Shown: piece by piece, positions 44,250 through 52,969 of the stretch
How the letters are laid out: each line of letters begins with the position of its first letter
How positions within the stretch are numbered: position 1 is the first letter of the stretch
Source: Flavobacterium sp. MK4S-17
GTDB lineage: Bacteria; Bacteroidota; Bacteroidia; Flavobacteriales; Flavobacteriaceae
NCBI RefSeq assembly: GCF_009848495.1
Contig: NZ_WWEP01000006.1
Span: 1-64,000, forward strand
DNA: 64,000 bases
Direction of reading: 5' to 3'
Made by a program: the position numbers and the translations under genes
The notes under the pieces: generated by a model
Told to the model about the DNA's origin: nothing
Databases searched by the model: none
Seen by the model: the letters and a program-made list of their open reading frames with translations, nothing else

Positions 44250-44440
44250 AAAAAAGCCTTACCAAAACAAACAGGCTGTTGGTAATAGATGAAGATGTAC
44301 CTAGCGGAGCCTCAGCATATATTATTGCAACAGGTGGTAGATGGTGATTATTTTTCAAAACCTCAGCCGAAGATATTTTTGAAAAAGTATATTCCATTAT
44401 GCATGAAGCCAAACCAAATGATTATCCTGAGTTATACTAA
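44250..44440 (+). pseudogene. decayed duplicate of the 3' end of the E1 dehydrogenase gene
   Basis: The segment aligns with 43364-43635 of the E1 gene through the TAA. By eye there are eight substitutions and two single-base indels in about 190 aligned bases. One 81-base deletion between copies of AGATG (43452-43456 and 43533-43537) is also missing from it. The insertion (an extra T near 44322) and the later lost T (near 44361) break and restore the frame. The first part still reads KTNRLLVIDEDVPSGASAYI. It has no start region and is not expressed as E1. Confidence 0.92.
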
Positions 44441-44461
44441 ACAGATTTACTGTACAACTAT

Positions 44462-44493
44462 AAAAAAACCCCTTCAGAAGTGAAGGGGTTTTT
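44462..44493. terminator. bidirectional intrinsic terminator
   Basis: CCCCTTCA (44469-44476), loop GAAG and TGAAGGGG (44481-44488) are flanked by seven A and five T. It closes the efflux operon on the minus strand and reads past the E1 remnant on the plus strand. Confidence 0.92.
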
Positions 44494-44515
44494 ACATTAC
44501 TACTAATTATTACCA

Positions 44516-45955
44516 TTAATTCCAGCCGCCACCCAGCGCACGGTAAATATTTACCATAGCATTCATTTGCTGCATTTTAGCTTCAATAAGGTCAAATTTA
44601 GATTCAAGGGCATCACGCTGTGTCATTAATACTTCCATATAATCTGCCCTTGCATAACGAAAAAGGTCGTTGGATATATCTACCGACTGGTTAAGCGCAT
44701 CAACCTGCTGTGCTTTTAAATCAAACGCTTTTTTCATGTTGTCAATTTTAGCCAACTGATTTGCCACTTCAATATAAGCGTTTAAAATAGTACGCTCATA
44801 GTTATAAATGGCCTGTACCTGGCGTGCATTAGCATTTTTATATTCAGCTTTAATAGCATTCCTGTTTATCAGCGGTGCAGCAAGGTCGCCCGCCAGTGAA
44901 TAAAGCAGCGATTCCGGCCTTATAAGGTAATCAGGCTTAAAAGCCCTGTAACCTATACCAGCAGATATACCTAAGGATGGATAAAATTTTGCCTTAGCAA
45001 CCTTAACATCAAGTTTCGCTGCCATAAGGTCAAGTTCAGCCTGCTTAACATCGGGCCTGTTTTCCAGTAATTGTGATGGCAGCCCTGCATAAACGGCATT
45101 TGGCGTCAGGCTTTCAAAGCTATCAGTACTCCTTTTAACGGGCTGTGGAAACCTCCCTATAAGAAAGTTGATTTTACTCTCTGTTTCAGTAATCTTCTGC
45201 TGTATTGCAAATTGCAGGCTTTGCGTATTAAGCAATTGTGCCTGAAATCTTTTCACAGCCAGTTCGGTAACCCTTGCGCCCTGCTTTTGCAGTTTAATTA
45301 TTTCAAAGGCATTATTTTGAATGTCAATATTCTTATTCACAATAGCCAACTGATTGTCAAGGGCAAGTAACTCATAATAGGAATTGGCAATTTCTGCAAT
45401 AAGGTTGGTTACCATAAAGTTTCTACCTTCAACACTGGACAGGTAACGGCTTACGGCTGCCTTTTTTGCATTATGCAGTTTGTTCCATATATCTATTTCC
45501 CATGTGGCGTAAGCTCCCACCATATAATCCTGTACCGGTTCAGGCATTTCCTTACCGGGTTTAATATCGGTGGTAGCTTCCATAGCGCCAATATTGGTGT
45601 AACGTCCTACCTTATCGGCTCCTGCCCCTGCCCTTAAGCCTATAAAAGGTAAATATTCCCCTTTTCTTGCCCTTATTTCATTTTTAGTCATTTCAATTTC
45701 CTGAAGGGTGATATTCAACTCCTGGTTGTTTTTAAGTGCAGTGCCTATAAGCGTATCAAGGTAAGGGTCTTTAAAATATTCCTTCCATTTAAGCCTGGCT
45801 ATACTTGCAGTATCCTGCTGCATATCATTATATGCAGCAGGTACTTCCCTGTTTTCTGTTTTTTGTACCACATCAGGAAGCTTGCATGCCGTAAAAGTCA
45901 GCATTAAGCCTGTTGCGGCAATCAATAAAAATTTATGCTTATTTAATGTCTTCAT
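44516..45955 (-). CDS. RND efflux outer-membrane factor (TolC/OprM type)
   Basis: The product is 479 residues from ATG 45955. The lipobox FTAC gives Cys24, so it is a lipid-anchored outer-membrane channel. Two OEP repeats with long helices are visible (LNITLQEIEMTKNEIRARKG, QLAIVNKNIDIQNNAFEIIK, LLENRPDVKQAELDLMAAK). The longer frame upstream would put a charged stretch before the signal and lies inside the RND gene. The chosen start overlaps the RND stop by 17 bases, so translation is coupled. Confidence 0.94.
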   Translation of the reverse strand: MKTLNKHKFLLIAATGLMLTFTACKLPDVVQKTENREVPAAYNDMQQDTASIARLKWKEYFKDPYLDTLIGTALKNNQELNITLQEIEMTKNEIRARKGEYLPFIGLRAGAGADKVGRYTNIGAMEATTDIKPGKEMPEPVQDYMVGAYATWEIDIWNKLHNAKKAAVSRYLSSVEGRNFMVTNLIAEIANSYYELLALDNQLAIVNKNIDIQNNAFEIIKLQKQGARVTELAVKRFQAQLLNTQSLQFAIQQKITETESKINFLIGRFPQPVKRSTDSFESLTPNAVYAGLPSQLLENRPDVKQAELDLMAAKLDVKVAKAKFYPSLGISAGIGYRAFKPDYLIRPESLLYSLAGDLAAPLINRNAIKAEYKNANARQVQAIYNYERTILNAYIEVANQLAKIDNMKKAFDLKAQQVDALNQSVDISNDLFRYARADYMEVLMTQRDALESKFDLIEAKMQQMNAMVNIYRALGGGWN

Positions 45956-48900
45956 TATTTTCCTGATTTTCTTGGAAGTTATCAATCATTTGAACAAAAC
46001 CTTCGGATAGTGGACCATCATCCTCGTACTTAATTAGTTTCCTGCCACTTGCTATAGTACCGAATATATAATACAGCCCGGGTACTATTATTACCCCGAA
46101 AATAGTACCGAAAAGCATACCGCCCAGCGCCGAAGCACCAATAGTCCTGTTGCCTATAGCTCCTGCACCTGATGCAAGTATTAATGGTATTAACCCTGCA
46201 ATAAATGCAAATGAGGTCATCAGGATAGGACGGAAACGCACTTTAGCTCCTTCTATAGCTGCTGCCAGTATGGTTGCCCCTTCCTTATGCTTCAGTACTG
46301 CAAATTCTACTATCAGCACCGCATTTTTACCCAGCAGACCGACGAGCATTATAAGCCCTATCTGTGCATAAATGTCATTTTGAAGCCCCATCATTTTAAG
46401 CAGGACAAATGAGCCGAAAATACCAACAGGCAAAGAGAATACAACAGCAAGCGGTATTATAAAGCTTTCATACTGTGCTGCAAGCACAAAATACACAAAC
46501 GCAAGCACAATAAGGAAAATGTACAACGATTCATTACCCCTGCCTGCTTCGTCATAAGATAAGCCTTCCCAGGCAATATCATAGCCTTTGGGCAACGTTT
46601 GGCTGGCAACTTCCTGTATGGTTTTAATGGCATCGGCAGTGGTATAGCCTTTTGCCGGAAGCCCCTGTATAGCTGCGGAATTATACATATTATAGCGGGT
46701 AATCTCATTAGGCCCCTGCGTCTTTTTAAGTGTCATAAATGCGGAGTATGGCACCATTTCGCCCTCATCATTCTTAACAAAAAGGTTCAGTATATCTGAA
46801 GGCAGCCTCCTGTATTTAGGATCAGACTGTACATAAACTTTAAAGAAACGGTCGAACTTAATGAAGCCCTGCTCATAGGTACTGCCTATAAGTATATTAA
46901 GGTTTTCCATAGCCTTGCCTATGGAAACGCCTTTCTGCATGGCAAGGTCATTATCCATAACAAGCTCATATTGAGGGTAATTGGCCGCAAAGAAGCTGAA
47001 TAGCCCGGTAACCTCTTTGCGCTTACCAAGGTCGTCAAGAAATTTTTTCTGTATTTTATCAAACTCCTGATAATCGCTTGTGCCTGTTTTATCAAGCAAG
47101 CGCATTGAAAAACCTCCTGAAGAACCGAATCCTGGTATGGCAGGCGGCTCAAAAAACTCTATAACCGCACCACCAAGCCCATGTGTTTTTTCCTCGAGCT
47201 CTTCCATAATCTCATTTACATTATGTTCCCGCTGAGACCACGGCTTAAGGTTAATAAGGCAGGTTCCTGCATTTGAACCCCTACCCTCTGTCATAATTTC
47301 ATAACCGGCAAGTGATGATACCGACTCCACACCTTCAACACCTTCACAAATTTTCTGTAACTGCTGGGAAACCTTATTTGTCCTTTCCAGTGTTGAACCC
47401 GGCGGTGTTTGTATAATGGCATAAATAGTACCCTGGTCTTCACTAGGTATAAAGCCCGCAGGCAATACTTTGTTTTCAAGATATATACCTGCGCAAAAAG
47501 CAAGTAAGATACCAAATGTGAGCCACCTCCTGCTTACAATCCTTTTCAACACATTTACATATTTTCCTGTAAGCCTGTCAAAACCGCTGTTAAATTTATC
47601 CATGGCTTTGGTAAGTATATTACCTTTTTTATGCTTGCCGTGGTTATTTTTAAGCAGCATTGCACATAATACAGGAGTTAATGTAAGTGCTATAATAGCT
47701 GAAATTACAATAGAACTTGCCATAGTTATAGAAAACTGCCTGTAGAATGTACCCACAGGGCCCGACATGAAGGATATGGGCAGGAATACCGATACCATTA
47801 CGGCTGTAATAGCTATAATAGCCCCGCTGATTTCACCTAATACTTTTTTAACCGCCTGATAAGGCGATATGTGCGGATGCTCCTCAAACTTGGCATGCAC
47901 CGCCTCGACGACGACTATTGCGTCATCTACCACAATACCAATGGCAAGCACAAGGGCAAAAAGTGTTACAAGGTTGATGGACAGCCCAAAAAACTGTATC
48001 ACAAAAAATGCCCCTACCAAAGATACGGGTACGGCCAGTATGGGAATAAGGGTTGAACGCCAGTCGCCAAGGAAAATAAACACAACAAGGGCAACCAGTA
48101 TAAAAGCATCCCGTAGGGTATCTATAACCTGCTCTATGGAAGCATCAAGGAATTGTGATACGTCATAACTTATTTTATAGTCCATCCCGGGAGGGAAAGA
48201 TACCTTCATTTCCTCAAGTTTTGCCTTTACCTCCTCAATCACATCGCTGGCGTTACTGCCGTAATTCTGCTTTAGCACTATAGCGGCAGAAGGATGTCCG
48301 TCAAGATTGGAATAAATATCAAAAAACTCACTTCCAAGCTCTACTTTGGCAATATCCTTTAAGTGTATAGCCTCACCGTTGGAATTTGCCCTTATAATAA
48401 TATTGTCATATTCTTCAGGTTTATTATACCTTCCTTTATAGGTTAGCACATATTCCAGCGATTGCGCCTCAATACCCGAACTTTGCCCTATACGGCCGGG
48501 ACGGCCAATAATGCTCTGTTCAGCAAGGGCATCCATTACTTCTTCAATAGAAATGTTATACGCCCTCATACGGTCAGGGTTTAACCATACACGCATGGCA
48601 TAGGTACGGCTACCTAAAATCTGCGACCTTGCCACACCTTTTATCCTGTTGATTTCAGGAATCATTTTTACGTTGGCATAGTTGTACAGGAATTTTTCAT
48701 CCATGCTTTTGCTTTTGCTGTAAAGGTTTACATACATAAGCATACTTGGCTGTATGGGGGTAATTACCACCCCTTCACGCTGCACCAGTTCGGGGAGCAG
48801 CGGCATAACCTGGTCAACCCGGGTTTTTACCCGTATAACTGCCTGGTTGGGGTCGGTGCCTGGTTCAAAAATTATCCTTAGCGTAGCTTCACCAGCACTG

Positions 48901-49148
48901 GTGGCATCGGTTGCCATATAACGCATACCCTCTACACCGTTTATCGAGTTTTCCAGTGTAATAAGGGTTGATTTAACTAATACATCTGCACTTGCACCGG
49001 GATAGGCAATAAAGATGTTTACTGTGGTTGGGGCAATTTGCGGAAACTGCGATATGGGCAGTTGCTTTATTGCCAGCGAGCCTACAAAAACAATTATAAT
49101 AGAAATTACAATTGCAAACACAGGCCTGTGTATAAATTTACTAAACAT
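45939..49148 (-). CDS. RND efflux pump permease (HAE1 family, AcrB-like)
   Basis: The 1069-residue inner-membrane transporter has 12 helices and two large periplasmic loops. The proton-relay aspartates are in the helix-4 stretch GIVVDDAIVVVEAVHAK (about residue 405). FSLPVGIFGSFVLLK and GLLGKNAVLIVEFA mark the second half. It begins MFSKFIHRPVFAIVIS, standard for the family. It exports drugs, dyes or bile-type compounds through the adaptor and outer channel encoded on either side. Gap to the adaptor gene is 23 bases. Confidence 0.97.
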   Translation of the reverse strand: MFSKFIHRPVFAIVISIIIVFVGSLAIKQLPISQFPQIAPTTVNIFIAYPGASADVLVKSTLITLENSINGVEGMRYMATDATSAGEATLRIIFEPGTDPNQAVIRVKTRVDQVMPLLPELVQREGVVITPIQPSMLMYVNLYSKSKSMDEKFLYNYANVKMIPEINRIKGVARSQILGSRTYAMRVWLNPDRMRAYNISIEEVMDALAEQSIIGRPGRIGQSSGIEAQSLEYVLTYKGRYNKPEEYDNIIIRANSNGEAIHLKDIAKVELGSEFFDIYSNLDGHPSAAIVLKQNYGSNASDVIEEVKAKLEEMKVSFPPGMDYKISYDVSQFLDASIEQVIDTLRDAFILVALVVFIFLGDWRSTLIPILAVPVSLVGAFFVIQFFGLSINLVTLFALVLAIGIVVDDAIVVVEAVHAKFEEHPHISPYQAVKKVLGEISGAIIAITAVMVSVFLPISFMSGPVGTFYRQFSITMASSIVISAIIALTLTPVLCAMLLKNNHGKHKKGNILTKAMDKFNSGFDRLTGKYVNVLKRIVSRRWLTFGILLAFCAGIYLENKVLPAGFIPSEDQGTIYAIIQTPPGSTLERTNKVSQQLQKICEGVEGVESVSSLAGYEIMTEGRGSNAGTCLINLKPWSQREHNVNEIMEELEEKTHGLGGAVIEFFEPPAIPGFGSSGGFSMRLLDKTGTSDYQEFDKIQKKFLDDLGKRKEVTGLFSFFAANYPQYELVMDNDLAMQKGVSIGKAMENLNILIGSTYEQGFIKFDRFFKVYVQSDPKYRRLPSDILNLFVKNDEGEMVPYSAFMTLKKTQGPNEITRYNMYNSAAIQGLPAKGYTTADAIKTIQEVASQTLPKGYDIAWEGLSYDEAGRGNESLYIFLIVLAFVYFVLAAQYESFIIPLAVVFSLPVGIFGSFVLLKMMGLQNDIYAQIGLIMLVGLLGKNAVLIVEFAVLKHKEGATILAAAIEGAKVRFRPILMTSFAFIAGLIPLILASGAGAIGNRTIGASALGGMLFGTIFGVIIVPGLYYIFGTIASGRKLIKYEDDGPLSEGFVQMIDNFQENQENNEDIK

Positions 49149-49171
49149 ATTTCCTTTGTTTTAAAAGCCTG

Positions 49172-50257
49172 TTATTCTGCATATAACTCCAGGTCAGATA
49201 ATACAGACTCCGGCTTAAGTATTTTGTAGCTTATTTTTTGGTTTTCCTTTACAAGTCGCAGTCCTTCAAGCAGTATTTTATCCCCTTCGGATAATCCGCT
49301 GCTCACTACATAAATGTGCGGAATTTCAGATGACACCGTAATTTCCCTTGACTGTATTTTATTGTCTTTGGTAACAACATATACATACTTTTTGTCAAGC
49401 ACCTCAAAAGTTGCTTTCTGGGGAATTAAAAGTGCATTTTTTAGCGGCATGGTAATATGTATATTACCTGTTTCGCCATGCCTCAATAAGCCTTTAGGAT
49501 TTGGAAAAGTAGCCCTGAAGGAAATATTACCGGTTTCATTATTAAAATCAGCTTCAATAGTTTCTATTTTTCCCGGGTGTTCAAAATAGGTATTGTTAGC
49601 CATTAAAAGCGAAACATTATCAGTATTGCCATTAATGCCTGTTTTGGCTTTATAATTAAGGTACTCTGCTTCCGGTACGTTAAAGTAAACCCACATTTTT
49701 GAGTTATCGGAAAGATTGGTAAGCAGGTCGCCTTCATCTACAAGGCTACCCTGCCTTACCATAAAACGGTCTATAATACCATCAAAAGGGGCGCGTATTT
49801 CGGTAAACTGTAAATGTACTTTTGCCAGTTGCAGTTCTGCCTTTGCCTTATCATACTTGGCTTTTGCCATAGCCAGCTCGTTTGGAGCAACTACATTTTT
49901 TTCGGCAAGCTGCTGGGTGTTTTTATATTCTATCTGGGCATAGTCTGCTTCAGCTTTCGCCCGTTGCGTTTCAGCCTCATAAAGGTTAGGCATTATCCTG
50001 AACAGCAACTGCCCTTTTTTTACAGACTGCCCTTCATCTACATATATTTTTTCAAGGTATCCCCTTTCCTGTGCACGAAGCTCAATGTGCTGTATAGAGC
50101 GTATCTGGCACACATAATCCTGTGTAACTATTGTATCTTTTTTAAGGGATGTGGTTACAAGGAACTCTGTTTCATGTTCCTTCTCTTCTTTTTCTTTATG
50201 GCAACTTGTATTGCACAGCAGGGCACAAAAGCCCATGAGGATGAGTATTCTCTTCAT
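49172..50257 (-). CDS. RND efflux periplasmic adaptor (membrane fusion protein)
   Basis: The product is 361 residues from ATG 50257. The lipoprotein signal MKRILILMGFCALLCNTSC ends at Cys19. A biotinyl-lipoyl half (IYVDEGQSVKKGQLLFRI), a coiled-coil hairpin (about 95-150, ETQRAKAEADYAQIEYKN) and the second lipoyl half with IRAPFDGIIDRFMVRQG follow, then beta-barrel and membrane-proximal domains. It bridges the RND pump and the outer-membrane channel. It is the first gene of the three-gene efflux operon. Confidence 0.95.
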   Translation of the reverse strand: MKRILILMGFCALLCNTSCHKEKEEKEHETEFLVTTSLKKDTIVTQDYVCQIRSIQHIELRAQERGYLEKIYVDEGQSVKKGQLLFRIMPNLYEAETQRAKAEADYAQIEYKNTQQLAEKNVVAPNELAMAKAKYDKAKAELQLAKVHLQFTEIRAPFDGIIDRFMVRQGSLVDEGDLLTNLSDNSKMWVYFNVPEAEYLNYKAKTGINGNTDNVSLLMANNTYFEHPGKIETIEADFNNETGNISFRATFPNPKGLLRHGETGNIHITMPLKNALLIPQKATFEVLDKKYVYVVTKDNKIQSREITVSSEIPHIYVVSSGLSEGDKILLEGLRLVKENQKISYKILKPESVLSDLELYAE

Positions 50258-50421
50258 AATATTTTGCCTAAGCAATTAGGATTTATTTTTGATTTATTTA
50301 ATTAAAGAGGGCCATGAGTGGGTAAATGACATACTACACTGCATAAGCATGCTTAAACTATCATTTAAACCTCATGAAATTGTAATAGAGCAATATGCAA
50401 TTGCTCACTAAAGAGAATAAA
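50258..50421. promoter_or_regulatory. efflux operon upstream region with palindromes
   Basis: This 164-base gap holds no convincing gene. It contains the perfect 10-base palindrome AAGCATGCTT (50345-50354) and a hairpin GAGCAAT/ATTGCTC (50388-50394, 50400-50406). Either could be an operator of the efflux operon or a weak terminator of the gene upstream; no regulator gene is adjacent and no clear TAnnTTTG box is visible. Confidence 0.35.
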
Positions 50422-50853
50422 TCAAATCCTGAATACCCTGAACAATACATACCGCCTGCATGTAGGGAAAGTGATAAGTTGTTTAGCAAAATTAAAACAG
50501 TCCTTATCATAGCGGCATAAATGAACGGGTAGTAACCAATTATTAAAAGGTGAAGTATAATAACTGTTTAAGTCTAATTTTTTTACCGAAGAAGTCAGCT
50601 CAAACTCCTCTATTTCATGGTGCTTGAGTACAAGCCTGGAATTTTGCTCCAGCGTTGCAGAAATAATCCCCGAAGATTTTAAACCTGCATCAGCTGTGTT
50701 TTGGAGATGTGAAGGAATGTTGCTTTTTACACTACCTGCATTTTGTGTAATGCAAAACGTTATACAATCCTGTATTGCATGGGCATGTAAAGTGCTTAGC
50801 CCACTTAGCAGGAGTATATATAACGGCAGAAAAAACTTTAGCAACTTTTTCAT
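50422..50853 (-). CDS. exported hypothetical protein upstream of the efflux operon
   Basis: The 143-residue protein has a signal peptide (about 1-26, FFLPLYILLLSGLSTLHAHA). The mature part is Ser/Asn-rich with a SSVKKLDLNSYYTSPF segment and an end YVLFRVFRI. I recall similar short endings in other exported Flavobacterium proteins near efflux genes, without known function. Four cysteines lie in the mature part. The same-strand efflux operon begins 164 bases downstream. Its TAATTTTG promoter box places transcription start 2-3 bases before the ATG. Confidence 0.7.
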   Translation of the reverse strand: MKKLLKFFLPLYILLLSGLSTLHAHAIQDCITFCITQNAGSVKSNIPSHLQNTADAGLKSSGIISATLEQNSRLVLKHHEIEEFELTSSVKKLDLNSYYTSPFNNWLLPVHLCRYDKDCFNFAKQLITFPTCRRYVLFRVFRI

Positions 50854-50861
50854 TTCGGTGG

Positions 50862-50869
50862 CAAAATTA
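50862..50869 (-). promoter_or_regulatory. -7 promoter box of the exported hypothetical gene
   Basis: The minus strand reads TAATTTTG. The expected start near 50855 is almost on the ATG at 50853, so the message would be nearly leaderless. Confidence 0.5.
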
Positions 50870-50985
50870 CATAAAGGGAATTATACAGGCAACCTATTAC
50901 CTTTATAATTTACAATATAATAACCGTAATGGTTTATTTGTTAAAATGGACTTACCAAACATAATGCCAATTTTACCTGCTAAAA

Positions 50986-51363
50986 TTATTTTTTTAGCTT
51001 AAGCATCCACTCATACCTGTCAAAATATACTTCATTACGGGTTATTAACCCTTCATCAAATTCCAGTATATCCAGGCCCTCAATAGTAAGCACCTCATCA
51101 TTTACAGGAATACGGGCTTTCCATTTCAATACATAAGTTTGCCCTGCAGGCAATAATTCTTCCCTGCTCCACACCCATTCGGGATTTGCAGCAAGCAGCT
51201 TTGTAAAATATTCCTGAATATTTTTCCTGCCCCTTAACCCTTTACCATTAGCAGGATCCTTGTAAAAGCAGTCTTCCGCATAAAATAAAGCCAGTGTTTT
51301 TGCCTGTTCCCCATTTCCGTGCGATGTCCACGCATTTAGCCATTTATCAATCAACTTCTCCAT
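50986..51363 (-). CDS. SnoaL/NTF2-like domain protein
   Basis: The 125-residue cone-shaped NTF2-like domain shows WLNAWTSHGNGEQAKTLALF, FYAEDCFYKDPANGKGLRG and a C-terminal strand series ending FDRYEWMLKLKK. This matches nuclear transport factor 2/SnoaL-like small-molecule binders or isomerases. The catalytic residues cannot be assigned. It starts 2 bases after the preceding GNAT gene and is probably co-transcribed with it. Confidence 0.85.
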   Translation of the reverse strand: MEKLIDKWLNAWTSHGNGEQAKTLALFYAEDCFYKDPANGKGLRGRKNIQEYFTKLLAANPEWVWSREELLPAGQTYVLKWKARIPVNDEVLTIEGLDILEFDEGLITRNEVYFDRYEWMLKLKK

Positions 51364-51365
51364 AG

Positions 51366-51818
51366 CTATTTCACTTTATAAATATCTGGGCGGTTTATTT
51401 CCATAAAACGTTCCGGCTTTGCCAGCGGCACAAACCCGTAACGGCTGTAAAGGCTGTGCGCATCAGCAGTAGCAAGTGCAAAGCGCCTTAAGTTTTTAAC
51501 CCATTCTTTTTCCATAATGTAATCCATCAGCATTTTAGAAAGCCCCCTGCCTCTGTGTTCCTGCTCAATGTAAACATCAGCCAGGTAGGCAAAAGTGGTA
51601 TAATCCGTAACCAGCCTTGCAAAGCCTATCTGCCTGTCATTATAGAAAATACCAACACAAAATGAATTTTTGAGGGAGTTTTTCACTATTTCAAAAGGTA
51701 TTTGTGCTGCCCAATAGCTCTCTTCCGAAAGGAACTTATGTACTGCCTGCACATCCATGGCGTTAAAACCTTCCTTAATACTGTAGTGTGGGCTGCTGTC
51801 GCCAATATTAATTTTCAT
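51366..51818 (-). CDS. GNAT family N-acetyltransferase
   Basis: The product is 150 residues. The acetyl-CoA binding segment is VYIEQEHRGRGLSKMLMDYIME near residue 85, with the R/Q-x-x-G-x-G/A signature as EHRGRGLS. It ends in a YSRYGFVPLAKPERFMEI region typical of the family. Substrate unknown. The SnoaL-like gene follows after 2 bases. Confidence 0.92.
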   Translation of the reverse strand: MKINIGDSSPHYSIKEGFNAMDVQAVHKFLSEESYWAAQIPFEIVKNSLKNSFCVGIFYNDRQIGFARLVTDYTTFAYLADVYIEQEHRGRGLSKMLMDYIMEKEWVKNLRRFALATADAHSLYSRYGFVPLAKPERFMEINRPDIYKVK

Positions 51819-51911
51819 GACTTAAATTGTATATTCAAATTTACCCAAAAAATCCCTATCCTTTTTATACGTTTTTTAACCTGATAATTAAGACCTTTTG
51901 TGTATATTCCG

Positions 51912-51919
51912 TAAATTTG
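51912..51919 (+). promoter_or_regulatory. -7 promoter box of the hemolysin III gene
   Basis: TAAATTTG matches TAnnTTTG. The expected start near 51926 rules out the in-frame TTG at 51898 and supports the ATG at 51943. Confidence 0.65.
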
Positions 51920-51942
51920 CGATAGCAATAAACACTATTGAA

Positions 51943-52578
51943 ATGCCAAAGAAAAACAGGAGAAAAGAGGAATTATGGAATGTGATAACACATGGTGCAG
52001 GGGCATTGTTTTCGGTAGCCGCGCTTGTAGTTATGACAGTTTTTGCAGTGGTTAACGGCAATGGTATGCACCTTGCCGCGGCATTGGTTTTCGGTGCAAG
52101 CCTTGTAATCCTTTATTCGGCATCAACAATATACCATGCTGTAACCAAACTTAAGTGGAAACGGCTTTTTCAAAAAATAGACCACCTGTGTATTTACATA
52201 CTTATAGCGGGCACCTATACACCTGTAGCCCTGCTTGGGTTAAAAGGCGCATGGGGCTGGGTTATTTTCGGGCTGGTATGGGCGTTTGCCATTATAGGGT
52301 TCATATTTAAATTCTCGCCACTGCGCCGTTCCGAAAAACTTTCGCTTTCACTATATGCTCTTATGGGGTGGCTCATAATAATTGCCATAAAGCCATTAAT
52401 TGAAAATATCGCTCCGGGAGCTTTGCTTTACCTGCTTGGCGGCGGGTTATGCTACACCTTCGGCATTTATTTTTATGCGAAAGAAAAGATTCCTTACAAC
52501 CATGCCATATGGCATGTATTTGTACTGGGCGGCAGCACGCTGCACTTTATAGGCATATTTTTTTATCTTATACCTTAA
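51943..52578 (+). CDS. hemolysin III / TrhA family membrane protein (PAQR)
   Basis: The 211-residue protein has seven membrane helices and the PAQR motifs: EELWNVITHGAGALFS with the first histidine, YSASTIYHAV with Ser/His, and a C-terminal HAIWHVFVLGGSTLHF with metal-binding histidines. TrhA proteins affect membrane fluidity; the hemolysin name is historical. Its stop overlaps the end of the convergent thioredoxin gene by 4 bases. Confidence 0.93.
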   Translation: MPKKNRRKEELWNVITHGAGALFSVAALVVMTVFAVVNGNGMHLAAALVFGASLVILYSASTIYHAVTKLKWKRLFQKIDHLCIYILIAGTYTPVALLGLKGAWGWVIFGLVWAFAIIGFIFKFSPLRRSEKLSLSLYALMGWLIIIAIKPLIENIAPGALLYLLGGGLCYTFGIYFYAKEKIPYNHAIWHVFVLGGSTLHFIGIFFYLIP

Positions 52579-52880
52579 CTTATATTTTTTGTGATGTTGC
52601 TTATAATTTCATCTTTTGGCAACACCCCCGATTGTTTCCATAACACCTTCCCATTTTGAAACAACATTAGTGTAGGCACTCCCCTAACCTGAAATTGCGG
52701 GCTTGCCATTAATGCCTGGTTTTTATCCACATCTATTTTAATTATTGTAATGCGGTCGCCCAGGCTTTCCTTTACTTCTTTTAATATAGGTGCAAGCATT
52801 TGGCAGGGGCCACACCAGGTGGCAAAAAAATCTACAAGTACAGGTTTACTTCCATTCATAAGGGTTTTAAAACTTTCCAT
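52575..52880 (-). CDS. thioredoxin
   Basis: The product is 101 residues from ATG 52880. The active site is FFATWCGPCQML, followed by the cis-proline segment RGVPTLMLFQNGK. A frame open to 52907 would overlap the promoter box, so the inner ATG (MESFKTLM) is preferred. It is a cytoplasmic disulfide reductant. It is one of several possible thioredoxins; the MBL-rhodanese gene upstream is transcribed in the same direction but separated by a hairpin and this promoter. Confidence 0.93.
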   Translation of the reverse strand: MESFKTLMNGSKPVLVDFFATWCGPCQMLAPILKEVKESLGDRITIIKIDVDKNQALMASPQFQVRGVPTLMLFQNGKVLWKQSGVLPKDEIISNITKNIS

Positions 52881-52904
52881 AGCTGTATTTAATGTATTGT
52901 TATA

Positions 52905-52912
52905 CAAAGATA
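52905..52912 (-). promoter_or_regulatory. -7 promoter box of the thioredoxin gene
   Basis: The minus strand reads TATCTTTG. The expected start near 52898 lies downstream of the longer frame's first codon (52907) and so decides for the ATG at 52880. Confidence 0.65.
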
Positions 52913-52917
52913 ATAAA

Positions 52918-52944
52918 GCCCTGCCGGCTTGCTGCCGGCAAGGC
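52918..52944 (-). terminator. GC-rich hairpin after the MBL-rhodanese gene
   Basis: GCCGGC (52923-52928) pairs with GCCGGC (52934-52939) around TTGCT, extended by GCC/GGC outside. Only a short T-rich stretch (TTTATTAT) follows on the minus strand, so it is a moderate terminator candidate. Confidence 0.5.
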
Positions 52945-52969
52945 TGTTAATAAAACCAAAAACGCTAAC

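Noticed and set aside
43636..44440. Insertion sequence or integron cassette around the GNAT gene
   Set aside because: No transposase, integrase, terminal inverted repeats or attC-like site; only the E1 end is repeated.
47869..48168. Plus-strand serine/threonine-rich frame opposite the RND permease
   Set aside because: It is fully antisense to a conserved permease and its low-complexity composition reflects the opposite-strand codons.
50345..50354. AAGCATGCTT as an efflux operator
   Set aside because: A 10-base palindrome alone is weak evidence; there is no adjacent regulator and no second copy, so it was kept only as part of the region description.
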